Source: Streptomyces sp. NRRL S-646
Lineage (GTDB): Bacteria; Actinomycetota; Actinomycetes; Streptomycetales; Streptomycetaceae
Assembly (NCBI RefSeq): GCF_000720765.1
Contig: NZ_JODC01000003.1
Location: 248,001 to 312,000, forward strand
Direction: 5' to 3'
DNA: 64,000 bases
Shown here in pieces: positions 48,691 through 59,050 of the stretch (positions within the stretch are counted from its first letter, which is position 1; each line of letters begins with the position of its first letter). A program made the translations under genes and the position numbers. The notes under the pieces were generated by a model. It had not been told where the DNA came from, made no database searches, and saw only the letters and a program-made list of their open reading frames with translations.

Positions 48691-50985
48691 TCAGCTGGGT
48701 TTCGTCTGGATGATCCCCACCCGGTCGGTCTTGCTCAGCAGGGCCTGGCGCAGGGCGACGTAGACGTCCTGCGGGGTGACCGCCGTCTTCTTGCCGGTGC
48801 CCCGGGTGATCAGGACGCTGTCGAACTGGCCGCCGTAGAGCTGCTTGAGCGCGGCGAGGTCCGGCTTGTCGACGAGCTTGCCGCCCACGGGCGCGACCCT
48901 GAGGAACTTCCACAGGGATTTCTGCGGGCTCATCTGCAGCGAGATGCCCGTGTCCGTCTTGACCGTGACGAGCCCCGACATCGCGGGCTCGGCGAAGGCC
49001 TTCATCTCCCGGTCGACCTCGGCGTTCGTGATCGTCGGCTGCTGGGTCGTGGTCACGACCGCGACCGGGTCGGTGGAGTTGGTCTCCACCTGACTGCGGT
49101 ACGCCTCCTCGACCGCCTGGGCCGACTTTGCGGCGGCGATGCCCTTGCCCGCCTTGCCGTAGACGGCGACGGCCTTGCCGGACTTGAACTCGATCGTGCC
49201 CTCGGTCATCGAGCCGGAGCCGCCCGCCGTGGACCTCAGGGCGGCCGCCAGCTTCTCCTCGTCGACGGGCATGACCGGGTCGACGACCCGGTGGTTGCCG
49301 AAGAGGGAGCCGATGACGGAGATCGGGTTGTAGTCGGCCTGCGCGGCCGCCGCGACCGTGGCCTGCTCGTCGAACTGCAGGCCCGCCTGGTCCGGCTTCA
49401 GCTCGACCGTCTTGCCGCCGACGGACAGCTTCAGCGGCTTGTTCACACGGTCGCCGAAGGACGCGTCGAGCTTCTTGACGGCCTCGTCGCGGGTGCCGCC
49501 GCCGATGTCGACGCCGAGCACGGTGGTGCCCTTGGGCACGTCGGAGTGGTTCATGAGCAGTCCGGCGCCGTAGGCGAGACCGCCGACGATGACCACGCCG
49601 GTGCCGAGCAGCACCAGCTTGTTGCGCCCCTTCTTCTTTTTCTTGGGCGCGGCGGCTGCCGAGGTGTTCTGGCCGGCCGGCTCGGGCAGCTTCGGCGGCG
49701 TGTGCGGCAGCGGGCCGTCGGTGTGGGAGCCGGGGCCGAACGGTGAGTTCGCGCCGGGCGACCCGACCGGGACGCCGCTGGTGACGGTGTGTCCGGAGAT
49801 GTTGTCGGGCGCCGGGAAGCCCTGCTGGCCCGGCTCGGGGGCCGGCTTCTGCGGGGTGAGGATCGCGGTGTCGTCGCTGAGGCCGCCACCGGGGCCGAGG
49901 CCCGCGCCGTGCGTACCGCCGATGGTGCCGGGGCCGCCGGGGCCGCCGGGGCCGCCGATGCCCGCGGGTCCGCCGAGGCCGGCAGGTGCGCCGGGGCCGC
50001 CACGTCCCTTGGGCCCGGCCGGTCCCGGGGGTCCGGTCGGCCCAGCGCCGAAGGGCGAGGTCACGAGGCCGTCACCGGTGACCGGACCGACGGTCGGGCC
50101 CGTGGGGCCCTGGCCGCCGCGGCCGTTCGGCCCGCTGAAGTCGCTCGCGCCGCCTGGGCCGCCGTAACCGCCCTGGCCGTTCTGCCCGGCCTGGGTGTTG
50201 CGCTCGCCGTCCGAGAAATACGGGAGCTCGTCACGGCGGGGCTCGCTGCCACCGCTGCCGGGGCGCGCGCCGTTGCCGAGCGGTCCCGCGGCCAGCGCCT
50301 CGGTGACGTCGAAGGAACCGGTGCCGCCGCCGTGCCCGGGGGCCACGGGCCCGCCGGTCGCTCCGGGGAGCCCGGCGCCGTTCGTCCCGCCGGGGCGGGG
50401 GCCGCCGCCGGGCCGGGAGCCACCCGGCACGCTCATGGAGCCGACCACGCCCCCGGGGCGTCCGGTGCCCGGACGGGAGCCGCCGGAAGGGGCGCCCCCG
50501 CCGAAGGGCCCGGCACCCGGGGCGGCCGGCGCACCCGCGCCCGAACCGCCCGGCAGCCCGGCCCCGTTGGTGGAGCCGCCGCCCTGACCGCCCTTGGCGG
50601 GCGCCGACTTGCGGGGCGCGAACCACCCGCTCGTCTTGTCCTCGGCGGGCTGAGCGGGCTCGGCCGGGGGCTCGACGGTGCTCATGGCCTGGGTGGCACC
50701 CGGCGCCGGAGCCTCGGTCTCCCCGGTGTCGTCGTAGCCCTCGGCGTCCGCGACGGGCGTACGCACGACGACCGGCGGAATGGGCCGCGACCCTGGGATG
50801 TTGATCCGGATCCGGGTCGTCAGTGTGGTCTCGGTCTTGCGGTCCTCCGGCTGCGCGGCCGAACGGCCCGCATCCGTACCGGCGTCGGAAGCCGTGGGTG
50901 TCCCGTACGGCGGCGTGCCCGACGGGTATGCGGCTCCGCCGCGCCCGTTGGGCCCGGAGGACGGAGTGTCAGTTTCACGACTCAA
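48691..50985 (-). CDS. Membrane-anchored peptidoglycan-binding-type protein with collagen-like arm
   Basis: 764 aa. Residues 1 to about 440 are cytoplasmic by topology and Gly/Pro-rich, including GPTGPPGPAGPKGRGGPG-type collagen triplets. A basic stop-transfer KKKKKGRNK precedes one membrane helix (LVLLGTGVVIVGGLAYGAGLL). The outer part (VLGVDIGGGTRDEAVKKLDASFG, LKLSVGGKTVELKPDQAGLQFDE, and MTEGTIEFKSGKAVAVYGKAG) is the putative peptidoglycan-binding domain PF12229, known from YoaR and VanW/L,D-transpeptidase-like proteins. No catalytic Cys is visible. It probably connects cytoplasm and cell wall. Confidence 0.82.
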   Translation of the reverse strand: MSRETDTPSSGPNGRGGAAYPSGTPPYGTPTASDAGTDAGRSAAQPEDRKTETTLTTRIRINIPGSRPIPPVVVRTPVADAEGYDDTGETEAPAPGATQAMSTVEPPAEPAQPAEDKTSGWFAPRKSAPAKGGQGGGSTNGAGLPGGSGAGAPAAPGAGPFGGGAPSGGSRPGTGRPGGVVGSMSVPGGSRPGGGPRPGGTNGAGLPGATGGPVAPGHGGGTGSFDVTEALAAGPLGNGARPGSGGSEPRRDELPYFSDGERNTQAGQNGQGGYGGPGGASDFSGPNGRGGQGPTGPTVGPVTGDGLVTSPFGAGPTGPPGPAGPKGRGGPGAPAGLGGPAGIGGPGGPGGPGTIGGTHGAGLGPGGGLSDDTAILTPQKPAPEPGQQGFPAPDNISGHTVTSGVPVGSPGANSPFGPGSHTDGPLPHTPPKLPEPAGQNTSAAAAPKKKKKGRNKLVLLGTGVVIVGGLAYGAGLLMNHSDVPKGTTVLGVDIGGGTRDEAVKKLDASFGDRVNKPLKLSVGGKTVELKPDQAGLQFDEQATVAAAAQADYNPISVIGSLFGNHRVVDPVMPVDEEKLAAALRSTAGGSGSMTEGTIEFKSGKAVAVYGKAGKGIAAAKSAQAVEEAYRSQVETNSTDPVAVVTTTQQPTITNAEVDREMKAFAEPAMSGLVTVKTDTGISLQMSPQKSLWKFLRVAPVGGKLVDKPDLAALKQLYGGQFDSVLITRGTGKKTAVTPQDVYVALRQALLSKTDRVGIIQTKPS

Positions 50986-51139
50986 GGCAGGTTCTCCCGG
51001 TTGGCTCCGCCGCCCGACACAACCTCACGGGCGGCTCGGCGGCGCGCACCACCATACTGGCCACTTCTGGCGCGTATCCCATGACCGCCGGGGAAACCCA
51101 CACGGGACTCCCACGCGCGGTTAATGGCGAAGTGGTACG

Positions 51140-51550
51140 TCACTTGCCAAGTCGGACGTCACGGCCACCTGGTTGCCGCCCCTGTCCAAGGGTGGCGCAG
51201 ATCACAGCGACGGCCATCCCTCCGAGGAGGAAGAGATAGGAGCCGCCTCCTGCGCCGAAGAGGAAGTCTCCTTCGGGTCTGCTGGCGGTGAGCAGGATGA
51301 CGGAGATCATCCATCCGGCGGCAGGTGCGATCGCCCCGCCGCGGCTGCCCGTGGCCCGTCCGCCGCCGAGGCAGAGCCCGGCCTCGCCCGCGAGCGCGAG
51401 CAGCAGCCCGCCGGGGAACCAGCCGGCCTGCACCAGCGAACCGGCCGCGCCGACGACCGCGCCGAGCACGAAGAGGCCCACGTACAGGAGCGTCCGTCCG
51501 GCGGAGGGCCGCTGCAGTGGCTGGGCGAGCAGGGAACCGCGCTCCGTCAT
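51140..51550 (-). CDS. DUF6113 family membrane protein, 136 aa
   Basis: Four hydrophobic segments: [52 protein letters not shown] and [22 protein letters not shown] 51550 overlaps the mshB stop (ATGA), so it is translated after MshB. A functional link to mycothiol is not established. Confidence 0.8.
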   Translation of the reverse strand: MTERGSLLAQPLQRPSAGRTLLYVGLFVLGAVVGAAGSLVQAGWFPGGLLLALAGEAGLCLGGGRATGSRGGAIAPAAGWMISVILLTASRPEGDFLFGAGGGSYLFLLGGMAVAVICATLGQGRQPGGRDVRLGK

Positions 51551-52419
51551 GACGCCTCCTCGACAGCGGCGAGCTCGATCCCGGCGAAGAGATCGGTCTC
51601 TCTCTGCTCTCCGCCTGCCCCGCGCACCAATTCGTAGTACTCGGTGGTGAAGAGGGGTTGTGCCTGTTCGTTGGAGAGCGCGAAGTACGGCTGAGCGACC
51701 TCGATCTGGGTGGCGTGTGCGCGCATCGCGGCGGCCTTGGCGGCGGCGTGCGCTGTGCCGTCGATCTCGGCGGTGATCCGGTCGTCGGGCACGACACCCG
51801 GTACGTCGTCGATCGCGGCGGCCTTGGAGAAGGGCAGACCGGGCAAGTCGTCCGCAAGTCGGGCGAAGGCACCCTCGGCCACGGACCGCGGCACGCGGTT
51901 CCAGTAGATCTTGGGGATCTCCCACCCCGCCCCCGCGGCCAGTTCGGCGGCGCGCATGGCGACGCGGTGGGCCTGGATGTGGTCGGGGTGGCCGTATCCG
52001 CCGTTGTCGTCATACGTGACGAGGACCTGGGGGCGTACCTCCAGGATCACCTCGACGAGGTGGGTGGCCGCCTCGTCGACGTCCGCCTGCCAGAAGCAGG
52101 CCGGGTCCTCGTTGTCGGCCAGGCCCATCATCCCGGAGTCGCGGTAGCGGCCCGGGCCGCCGAGCTGACGGAAGTCCTCGACGCCGAGCTCACCCATGGC
52201 GGCCGTGAGCTCCTGCAGCCGGTACTCGCCGAGGGCGGTGCCGGTGAGGTGCTGCAGCTGAGGCGGAATGACCTCGCCGAGCTCGCCCAGGGTGCAGGTG
52301 ACCAGCGTCACGCGGGCACCCCCGGACGCGTACGCGGCCATGGTCGCGCCGTTGTTGATCGACTCGTCGTCCGGGTGCGCATGCACCAGCAGCAGACGCC
52401 GGGAGGGCTGTTCCGTCAT
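51547..52419 (-). CDS. mshB: Mycothiol synthesis deacetylase MshB
   Basis: 290 aa. Zinc ligands: HAHPDDE near the start and GHPDHIQAH near residue 147. The family motif [14 protein letters not shown] is also present. The enzyme removes the N-acetyl group of GlcNAc-inositol in mycothiol synthesis (cytoplasmic). ATG 52419 gives [19 protein letters not shown]. The close Mca S-conjugate amidase family shares these motifs, but length and the EQAQPLF ending fit MshB. The M. tuberculosis homologue Rv1170 lies in the same chromosomal neighbourhood. Confidence 0.9.
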   Translation of the reverse strand: MTEQPSRRLLLVHAHPDDESINNGATMAAYASGGARVTLVTCTLGELGEVIPPQLQHLTGTALGEYRLQELTAAMGELGVEDFRQLGGPGRYRDSGMMGLADNEDPACFWQADVDEAATHLVEVILEVRPQVLVTYDDNGGYGHPDHIQAHRVAMRAAELAAGAGWEIPKIYWNRVPRSVAEGAFARLADDLPGLPFSKAAAIDDVPGVVPDDRITAEIDGTAHAAAKAAAMRAHATQIEVAQPYFALSNEQAQPLFTTEYYELVRGAGGEQRETDLFAGIELAAVEEAS

Positions 52420-52465
52420 GGAGCCACCCTACGAGGCGGCACCGACAGTGCAGTGCAGCCCGGGG

Positions 52466-52660
52466 TCAGAACTTGATGCTGCCGATCATCCCCGCGATGT
52501 TCGTCGTCAGCTCGCTGATGGTGGGAGCGACGGTCGAGGAGGCCAGATAGAACCCGAGCAGCATGCAGACGATCGCATGCCCCGCCTTCAGTCCTGACTT
52601 CTTGATCAGAAGGAAGACGATGATCGCCAGCAGCACCACCGCCGAAATCGAGAGTGCCAC
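52466..52660 (-). CDS. Small membrane protein, 64 aa
   Basis: GTG 52660 behind GGAGGTGAG; reads VALSISAVVLLAIIVFLLIKK and GHAIVCMLLGFYLASSTVAP, giving two membrane helices with a Lys hinge. Conserved in Streptomyces by recognition; no function known. It stands alone between mshB and the peptidase gene. Confidence 0.75.
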   Translation of the reverse strand: MALSISAVVLLAIIVFLLIKKSGLKAGHAIVCMLLGFYLASSTVAPTISELTTNIAGMIGSIKF

Positions 52661-52836
52661 GGCGGCTCACCTCCAAAGGTCCCAAGAGCGCGGGGGTCGG
52701 ACTTAGGGGCCGGACAAAACCACACAACAACCAGCAGGTTGATACCCACTATGCGCTAGTGATCATAACTATCCGACCGCGCGCATCGATCGGCGCACGG
52801 CCGCACAAGGGGGCGCATGGCCAATATGGTCAGGGC

Positions 52837-54990
52837 ATGACGACGACGTCCGACTCCTTCCCCCGCAGGCACGCCCGCACCCAGCGGTTCACCCTGGGCG
52901 CGCCGCGCGCCTTCACCGTGGCGCCCGACGGCTCCCGTGTCGTGTTCCTGCGCTCCACCTCCGGTACGGACAGGGCGAGTTCCCTGTGGGTTCTCGACGT
53001 ACGGGACAGCGGGGAGCGCGTGGCCGCGGACCCGCGCGCCCTGCTCGGCGGCGGCTCGGAGGAGCTCCCGCCCGAGGAGCGGGCGCGCCGCGAACGCAGC
53101 CGCGAGGGCGGCGCCGGCATCGTCGGCTACGCCACCGACGCAGCCGTGGAGTTGGTGTCTTTCGCCTTGTCAGGGCGGCTTTTCACGGCGGAACTACGGG
53201 CCGGTACGGCACGTGAACTCCCCACCCCCGGACCGGTGATCGACCCCCGCCCCTCCCCCGACGGCCGGCACGTCGCCTACGTCGCGCAGGGTGCGCTGCG
53301 GGTCGTCGGCGCCGAGGGCAAGGACGAACGGGCCCTTGCAGAGCCGGAGTCGGCGAACGTCACCTATGGCCTGGCCGAGTTCATCGCAGCCGAGGAAATG
53401 CAACGCCTGCGTGGCTTCTGGTGGTCCCCGGACTCGGACCGGCTGCTGGTCGCGCGCGTGGACGACACGCCGGTACGGCGCTGGTGGATCTCCGACCCGG
53501 CCCAGCCGGAACGTGAGCCACAGCACGTCGCCTATCCGGCGGCGGGCACGGACAACGCGGACGTACGGCTGTTCGTGATCGGTCTGGACGGGGCGCGCAC
53601 GGAGGTCGTCTGGGACCGGGTGCGCTATCCGTACCTGGCGCATGTGCACTGGTCAGAAGCGGGCACACCCCTGCTTCTCGTACAAGCGCGCGACCAGCGC
53701 AGCCAGTTGTTCCTGGCCGTGACCCCTCAGACGGGCGCGACCCGGCTGGTGCACGCGGACGAAGATCAGGTTTGGCTTGATCTTTTCCCCGGGGTGCCCT
53801 GCTGGAGCCCGTCCGGGCAGCTCGTGCGCATCGTCGACGAGGGCGGCGCGCGGGTCCTGGCGGTGGGTGAACGCCCGCTGACAGGACCGCAGTTGCATGT
53901 GCGGGCGGTGCTGGACGTCTCGGACGACAACGTGCTGATCGCTGCGTCGGCCGGAGAGGAGGCCGAGGCCCCCGAGACCGGCGAGGTGCATGTCTACCGC
54001 GTCAACGAACTCGGTCTGGAACGTGTGTCGCAGGAGCCCGGCGTGCACTCGGCGGTGCGCTCCGGGGGCGTGACCGTGCTGGTGTCCGCCGCACTGGACC
54101 GGCCGGGCGCCCGCGTACGGGTACTTCGCGACGGCGACCGAAGGGAGATGGGGGTCCCCCCGGCCGGAGGCTGGGGGAATGCCGCGACCATCGCCTCGCA
54201 TGCGGAAGACCCCGGTATGACACCCCGCGTGACCCTCACCGAGGGGGGCGCACGGCGCATCCCGTGCGCCGTGCTGCTTCCTCGCGATCACGACGGCGAG
54301 ACCCCGCTCCCGGTCCTCATGGATCCCTACGGCGGTCCGCACGGCCAGCGGGTGGTCGCCGCGCACAATCCGCATCTGACCTCGCAGTGGTTCGCCGACC
54401 AGGGGTTCGCGGTCGTGGTCGCCGACGGCCGCGGCACCCCGGGCCGCTCCCCGGCCTGGGAGAAGGCCGTCCGCGACGACCTCGCGGGGGCCACGGTCGA
54501 GGACCAGGTGGACGCGCTCCAGGCGCTCGCCGCCCGCTTCCCCCTGGACCTGACCCGGGTCGGCATCCGCGGCTGGTCCTTCGGCGGTTACCTGGCGGCG
54601 CTCGCGGTGCTGCGCCGCCCGGACGTCTTCCACGCGGCCGTGGTGGGCGCCCCGGTCACCGATCTGCGGCTGTACGACACCCACTACCAGGAGCGCTACC
54701 TCGGCCACCCGGACGAGCAGCCGGAGGTCTACCGCCGCAACTCGCTCATCGACGACGCGGGCCTGGTCGACGCGGCCGAGCCGCACCGTCCGATGATGAT
54801 CATCCATGGCTTCGCCGACGACAACGTGGTGGTCGCCCACTCCCTGCGGCTGTCCTCGGCCCTGCTGGCCGCCGGCCGTCCGCACGAGGTGCTGCCGCTG
54901 TCCGGCGTCACGCACATGACCCCGCAGGAGTCGGTCGCCGAGAACCTGCTGCGGCTCCAACTCGACTTCCTGAAGCGGTCGCTGGGGTAG
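52837..54990 (+). CDS. Prolyl oligopeptidase/DPP-IV family serine peptidase (S9)
   Basis: 717 aa. The N-terminal half is a beta-propeller (VAPDGSRVVFLRSTSG, GLAEFIAAEEMQRLRGFWWSPDSDRLL with the DPP-IV type E-E-M region). The C-terminal hydrolase domain has GWSFGGYLAALAVLRRP (Ser), HGFADDNVVVAHS (Asp) and GVTHMT (His). The EE pair in IAAEEM binds the free N-terminus in dipeptidyl peptidases, so aminodipeptidase activity is likely. An interspersed repeat adds about 12 residues (GVPPAGGWGNA) at 54148-54181. ATG 52837, cytoplasmic. Confidence 0.92.
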   Translation: MTTTSDSFPRRHARTQRFTLGAPRAFTVAPDGSRVVFLRSTSGTDRASSLWVLDVRDSGERVAADPRALLGGGSEELPPEERARRERSREGGAGIVGYATDAAVELVSFALSGRLFTAELRAGTARELPTPGPVIDPRPSPDGRHVAYVAQGALRVVGAEGKDERALAEPESANVTYGLAEFIAAEEMQRLRGFWWSPDSDRLLVARVDDTPVRRWWISDPAQPEREPQHVAYPAAGTDNADVRLFVIGLDGARTEVVWDRVRYPYLAHVHWSEAGTPLLLVQARDQRSQLFLAVTPQTGATRLVHADEDQVWLDLFPGVPCWSPSGQLVRIVDEGGARVLAVGERPLTGPQLHVRAVLDVSDDNVLIAASAGEEAEAPETGEVHVYRVNELGLERVSQEPGVHSAVRSGGVTVLVSAALDRPGARVRVLRDGDRREMGVPPAGGWGNAATIASHAEDPGMTPRVTLTEGGARRIPCAVLLPRDHDGETPLPVLMDPYGGPHGQRVVAAHNPHLTSQWFADQGFAVVVADGRGTPGRSPAWEKAVRDDLAGATVEDQVDALQALAARFPLDLTRVGIRGWSFGGYLAALAVLRRPDVFHAAVVGAPVTDLRLYDTHYQERYLGHPDEQPEVYRRNSLIDDAGLVDAAEPHRPMMIIHGFADDNVVVAHSLRLSSALLAAGRPHEVLPLSGVTHMTPQESVAENLLRLQLDFLKRSLG
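54148..54181. repeat. Interspersed palindromic repeat inside the S9 peptidase gene
   Basis: ATGGGGGTCCCCCCGGCCGG, then AGGCTGGGGGAATG: the same class of G-run/C-run inverted element as at 43724-43764, inserted in frame in a propeller loop. Confidence 0.7.
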
Positions 54991-55003
54991 GCCCGGGCAC
55001 GGC

Positions 55004-55040
55004 AACGGGCCGGGGCTACATGGCGAGCCCCGGCCCGTTT
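55004..55040. terminator. Bidirectional terminator between the S9 peptidase and ABC operon
   Basis: AACGGGCCGGGGCT (55004-55017) and AGCCCCGGCCCGTT (55026-55039) with an eight-base loop. Rightward it is followed by one more T. Confidence 0.85.
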
Positions 55041-55118
55041 ACGGCACCCGCACGGCCGTACGCTCTAGAGACTGACGCGTCCGTATATCGGAACCGGGTC
55101 GGCCAAGTTGCCTGCGTG

Positions 55119-56174
55119 TTACTCCTCGGGCGGCGCGATGCCCGGCGCGGAGCGCCCATTTTTCAGCGTCTCCTCCGCGAAGTGGCAGGCCGAGTCATGG
55201 GCGGCCGGACCGCTCACATGCCGGAACTCGGCCGGCACCGCCAGCAGCGGCACCTCCAGCGCGCACCGCTCCTGCGCCTTCCAGCACCGGGTGCGGAAGC
55301 GGCACCCCGAGGGAATGTTCGTCGGTGACGGCACATCTCCCGAGAGGATGATCCGCTCCCGGCGCTCCCTCGCCACCGGGTCGGGCACGGGGACGGCGGA
55401 CAGCAGCGCCTGTGTGTAGGGATGTGTCGGATGGTCGTAGATCTCGGCGTCCTTGCCGGTCTCCACGATCCGCCCGAGGTACATCACTCCGACCCGGTCC
55501 GAGATGTGCCGGACGATCGACAGGTCGTGCGCGATGAAGACGTACGACAGCTCGAACTCGCTCTGCAGCCGGTCCATCAGGTTGATCACCTGGGCCTGCA
55601 CGGACACGTCCAGCGCGGAGACCGGCTCGTCGGCGACGATGATCTCGGGGCGCAGCGCCAGCCCCCGTGCGATGCCGATGCGTTGGCGCTGGCCGCCGGA
55701 GAACTGGTGCGGATAGCGGTTGATGTACTCGGGGTTGAGCCCGACCACGTCCAGCAGCTCCTGGACCTTCCCCCGCCGGTCGCCCTTGGGTGCCACCTCG
55801 GGATGGATCTCGTACGGCTCCCCGATGATGTCGCCCACGGTCATCCGGGGGTTGAGGGAGGTGTACGGGTCCTGGAAGACCATCTGGATGTTGCGCCGCA
55901 CGGCTCGCAGGGCCTTGCCGGACAGCTTGCCGATGTCCTCGCCCTTGTAGCGGATCTCCCCTGCCGTCGGCTTCTCCAGGTTGACCAGCATCTTGGCGAC
56001 CGTCGACTTGCCGCAGCCGGACTCCCCGACGATGCCGAGGGTTTCACCTCGGGCGAGTTCGAAGTCCACGCCGTCGATGGCCTTGACCGAGCCGACCTGT
56101 TTCTTGAAGAGAATCCCCTGAGTGAGGGGATAGTGCTTGAAGAGCCCTCTGACCTGCAGAATCGACTCAGCCAT
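55119..56174 (-). CDS. Oligopeptide ABC transporter ATPase (DppF/OppF type)
   Basis: 351 aa. Walker [24 protein letters not shown], Walker [13 protein letters not shown], His switch FIAHDLSIV. The C-terminal oligopeptide extension contains four Cys ([16 protein letters not shown] ... ACHFAE), typical of OppF/DppF. It is the last gene of the five-gene operon; its ATG 56174 lies eight bases inside the end of the DppD-type gene. Confidence 0.94.
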   Translation of the reverse strand: MAESILQVRGLFKHYPLTQGILFKKQVGSVKAIDGVDFELARGETLGIVGESGCGKSTVAKMLVNLEKPTAGEIRYKGEDIGKLSGKALRAVRRNIQMVFQDPYTSLNPRMTVGDIIGEPYEIHPEVAPKGDRRGKVQELLDVVGLNPEYINRYPHQFSGGQRQRIGIARGLALRPEIIVADEPVSALDVSVQAQVINLMDRLQSEFELSYVFIAHDLSIVRHISDRVGVMYLGRIVETGKDAEIYDHPTHPYTQALLSAVPVPDPVARERRERIILSGDVPSPTNIPSGCRFRTRCWKAQERCALEVPLLAVPAEFRHVSGPAAHDSACHFAEETLKNGRSAPGIAPPEE

Positions 56175-57141
56175 TCATGCACTCCCTCCAGAAGTGGCAG
56201 GCGCTGCGCCGGTCTTCGTCGACTTCGTACAACGGCGGTACGTCGGTCCGGCACACGTCCTGGGCCATCGGGCAGCGGGGGTGGAAGGCGCAGCCCGGCG
56301 GGATGTGCATGAGGTTCGGCGGCAGGCCCTGGATGGCGTAGAGCTCCTGGCCCTTCTGGTCGAGCCGCGGGATCGACTCCAGCAGACCCTTGGTGTACGG
56401 GTGGGCGGGCACCTTGTAGATGTCGTGCACCGGGGCCGACTCGACGATCCGGCCCGCGTACATCACGGCGATCCTGTCGGCGACGTCGGCGACCACGCCC
56501 AGGTCATGGGTGATCAGGATGAGCCCCATGTTGTACTCGCGCTGCAACTCGGCGAGCAGGTCCATCACCTGGGCCTGGACGGTGACGTCCAGCGCCGTCG
56601 TCGGTTCGTCGGCGATGATCAGCGCCGGCTCCAGTGCCAGCGCCATCGCGATCATGATGCGCTGGCGCATGCCTCCGGAGAACTGGTGGGGATAGTCCTT
56701 GACCCGCTCCTTGGCGGCCGGGATCCGCACCCGCTCCATCAGCTCCACGGCCTTCGCCCGCGCGTCCTTCCGCGACATCCCCCGGTGCACGACGAACATC
56801 TCACCGAGCTGGTCGCCCACGGACAGCACGGGGTTCAGGGAGGACAGCGCGTCCTGGAAGATCATGGCCATCTCGGCGCCGCGGACCTTCCTGCGCTCCT
56901 CCTCCTTCAGCTTCAGCAGGTCCCTGCCCTGGAAGAGGATCTCGCCGCCCGTGATCCTCCCGGGCGGCATGTCGAGAATGCCCATGACCGCCTGTGCGGT
57001 GACGGACTTGCCCGACCCGGACTCGCCGAGCACGGCGAGGGTCTCCCCGGCGTCCACGCCGTAGTCGACCCCGTTGACGGCCTTGGCGACCCCGTCCCGG
57101 GTCCGGAACTCCACGTGCAGGTCCCGCACTTCGAGCAGCAT
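56167..57141 (-). CDS. Oligopeptide ABC transporter ATPase (DppD/OppD type)
   Basis: 324 aa. GESGSGKSV (Walker A), [27 protein letters not shown] and [12 protein letters not shown]. The end ([36 protein letters not shown]) has the Cys cluster of the family. With the partner ATPase downstream it forms a heterodimer driving the two permeases. ATG 57141 is 9 bases after the DppC-type stop. Confidence 0.94.
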   Translation of the reverse strand: MLLEVRDLHVEFRTRDGVAKAVNGVDYGVDAGETLAVLGESGSGKSVTAQAVMGILDMPPGRITGGEILFQGRDLLKLKEEERRKVRGAEMAMIFQDALSSLNPVLSVGDQLGEMFVVHRGMSRKDARAKAVELMERVRIPAAKERVKDYPHQFSGGMRQRIMIAMALALEPALIIADEPTTALDVTVQAQVMDLLAELQREYNMGLILITHDLGVVADVADRIAVMYAGRIVESAPVHDIYKVPAHPYTKGLLESIPRLDQKGQELYAIQGLPPNLMHIPPGCAFHPRCPMAQDVCRTDVPPLYEVDEDRRSACHFWRECMNG

Positions 57142-57150
57142 GACGGCGGC

Positions 57151-58128
57151 TCACCTCAGCTTCGGGTCGAGGGCGTCGCGCACCGCGTCGCCGAGCATGA
57201 TGAACGCCAGCACGGTGACCGCCAGCGCGCCGGCCGGCCACAGGAGCATGTGGGGGGCGTTGCGGATGTACGGGGAGGCCGCCGAGATGTCGATGCCCCA
57301 GCTGACCGTGGGCGGCTTCAGACCGACGCCGAGGTACGACAGGGTCGCCTCCAGCGCGATGTACGTGCCGAGCGCGATGGTCGACACGACGATCACCGGG
57401 GCGACCGCGTTCGGCGTGATGTGCCGCAGCAGGATGCGGGAGTCGGAGGCACCGAGCGCGCGGGCGGCCTGCACGTAGTCGTTCTGTTTGGCGGTGATGA
57501 CCGAGCCGCGGGCGATGCGGTAGACCTGCGTCCAGCCGAGCAGCACGATGAACCCGATGACCGGCCAGATCGTGTTGCTGGTCACCACGGACAGCAGGAC
57601 GAGACCGCCGAGCACGACCGGGATCGCGAAGAAGATGTCGGTGATCCGGGACATCAGCGAGTCCCAGCCCCCGCCGAAGTACCCGGCGAGTCCGCCGAGG
57701 ACCGAGCCGAGGAGCGCAACGCCGAGCGTGGCCAGGACGCCGACGCTGATGGAGATGCGGGTCCCGTACACCGTGCGCGTGTAAACGTCGCAGCCCTGGC
57801 CGTCGTAGCCGAAGGGGTGGCCGGGCTGGGAGCCCTCCTGGGCCTTGGCGAGGTCGCACTTGAGGGGGTTGCCGGAGGCGATCAGGGACGGCCACAGGGA
57901 GATCACGACCAGGAACAGGATCACCAGCGCCGAGACGATGAAGACGGGGTTGCGGCGCAGGTCGCGCCAGGCGTCCGACCACAGGGAGCGCGGCCTGCCC
58001 GCCGGGCCGGTGCCGCCCGGGCCGCGGGGGGTCCCCTCCAGCGTCTCCCCCTCGCTCACGGCGAGGTCCATCGCACCGCCCATGCCCGTGGAGGAGATGG
58101 CGCCCTCGGACTCGTACTGCTCAGGCAT
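57151..58128 (-). CDS. Oligopeptide ABC transporter permease (DppC/OppC type)
   Basis: 325 aa. A cytoplasmic arm of about 50 residues rich in Gly/Ser leads to SLWSDAWRDLRRNPVFIVSALVILFLVVISLWPSL. The periplasmic insert has CDLAKAQEGSQPGHPFGYDGQGCDV (two Cys), then VYGTRISISVGV. Coupling loop AARALGASDSRILLRHITPN; the C-terminal SYLGVGLKPPTVSWG is the family hallmark. ATG 58128 overlaps the DppB-type gene by eight bases. Confidence 0.93.
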   Translation of the reverse strand: MPEQYESEGAISSTGMGGAMDLAVSEGETLEGTPRGPGGTGPAGRPRSLWSDAWRDLRRNPVFIVSALVILFLVVISLWPSLIASGNPLKCDLAKAQEGSQPGHPFGYDGQGCDVYTRTVYGTRISISVGVLATLGVALLGSVLGGLAGYFGGGWDSLMSRITDIFFAIPVVLGGLVLLSVVTSNTIWPVIGFIVLLGWTQVYRIARGSVITAKQNDYVQAARALGASDSRILLRHITPNAVAPVIVVSTIALGTYIALEATLSYLGVGLKPPTVSWGIDISAASPYIRNAPHMLLWPAGALAVTVLAFIMLGDAVRDALDPKLR

Positions 58129-59044
58129 AGCGGATCCTCGGGTCGAGTACGGCGTACAGCAGGTCGACCAGCAGGTTGGCCACCAGGAAGACGAGGACGA
58201 GTACGGTCACGAAGCCGACGACGGTCTGGGTGTTCTGGCGCAGGATGCCCTGGTAGAGCTGGTAGCCGACGCCGTGGATGTTGAAGATCCGCTCGGTGAC
58301 GATCGCGCCGCCCATCAGCGCGCCGATGTCCGTGCCGATGAAGGTGACCACCGGGATCAGCGAGTTGCGCAGCAGGTGGCGGATGACGACCCGCTGCCGG
58401 GGCAGGCCCTTGGCGATGGCGGTGCGGACGTAGTCGGAGCGCCGGTTCTCCGCGATGGAGGTACGGGTCAGCCGGGTGACGTAGGCGAGGGAGACGGACG
58501 CGAGGACCAGGCCCGGAACGATCAGTTCGCTGAAGGTGGCGTCGGTGGAGACCGACGGTTTGATCCAGCCCCACTCGACACCGAGGAGGAGCTGGAGCAG
58601 CAGACCGGTCACGAAGGTGGGCACGGAGATGACGACGAGGGTGCCCAGGAGGACCGAGGTGTCGACCGGTCGGCCGCGCCGCAGGCCGGTGACGACACCC
58701 AGCGTGATGCCGATGACGATCTCGAAGAGGATCGCCACGATGGTGAGTCGGATAGTGACCGGGAACGCCGTCGACATCAGCTCGGTGACCTTCTGGCCGT
58801 TGAACGCCGTACCGAAGTCGCCGGTGAAGACGTTCCCCATGTAGGTCAGGTATTGCTGCCACACCGGCTTGTCGAGGCCGAACTCCTTCTTCAGCTGGGC
58901 GGCCGTGGCCGGGTCGCACTGCCGCTCGCCGCACAGTCCCGCGATGGGGTCGCCCATCACGTTCACCATCAGGAAGATCAGCAGCGTGGCCCCGATGAAC
59001 ACCGGGATCATCTGGAGCAGACGCCGGACCACGTACCTGCCCAT
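58121..59044 (-). CDS. Oligopeptide ABC transporter permease (DppB/OppB type)
   Basis: 307 aa. GRYVVRRLLQMIPVFIGATLLIFLMV at the start, LCGERQCDPATAAQLKKEFGLDKPVWQQYLTYM in the periplasmic loop, coupling loop YVRTAIAKGLPRQRVVIRHLLRNSLIPVV, and six helices. ATG 59044 is six bases after the binding-protein stop. Same order as oligopeptide operons with the receptor gene first. Confidence 0.93.
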   Translation of the reverse strand: MGRYVVRRLLQMIPVFIGATLLIFLMVNVMGDPIAGLCGERQCDPATAAQLKKEFGLDKPVWQQYLTYMGNVFTGDFGTAFNGQKVTELMSTAFPVTIRLTIVAILFEIVIGITLGVVTGLRRGRPVDTSVLLGTLVVISVPTFVTGLLLQLLLGVEWGWIKPSVSTDATFSELIVPGLVLASVSLAYVTRLTRTSIAENRRSDYVRTAIAKGLPRQRVVIRHLLRNSLIPVVTFIGTDIGALMGGAIVTERIFNIHGVGYQLYQGILRQNTQTVVGFVTVLVLVFLVANLLVDLLYAVLDPRIRYA

Positions 59045-59050
59045 GCGCGG

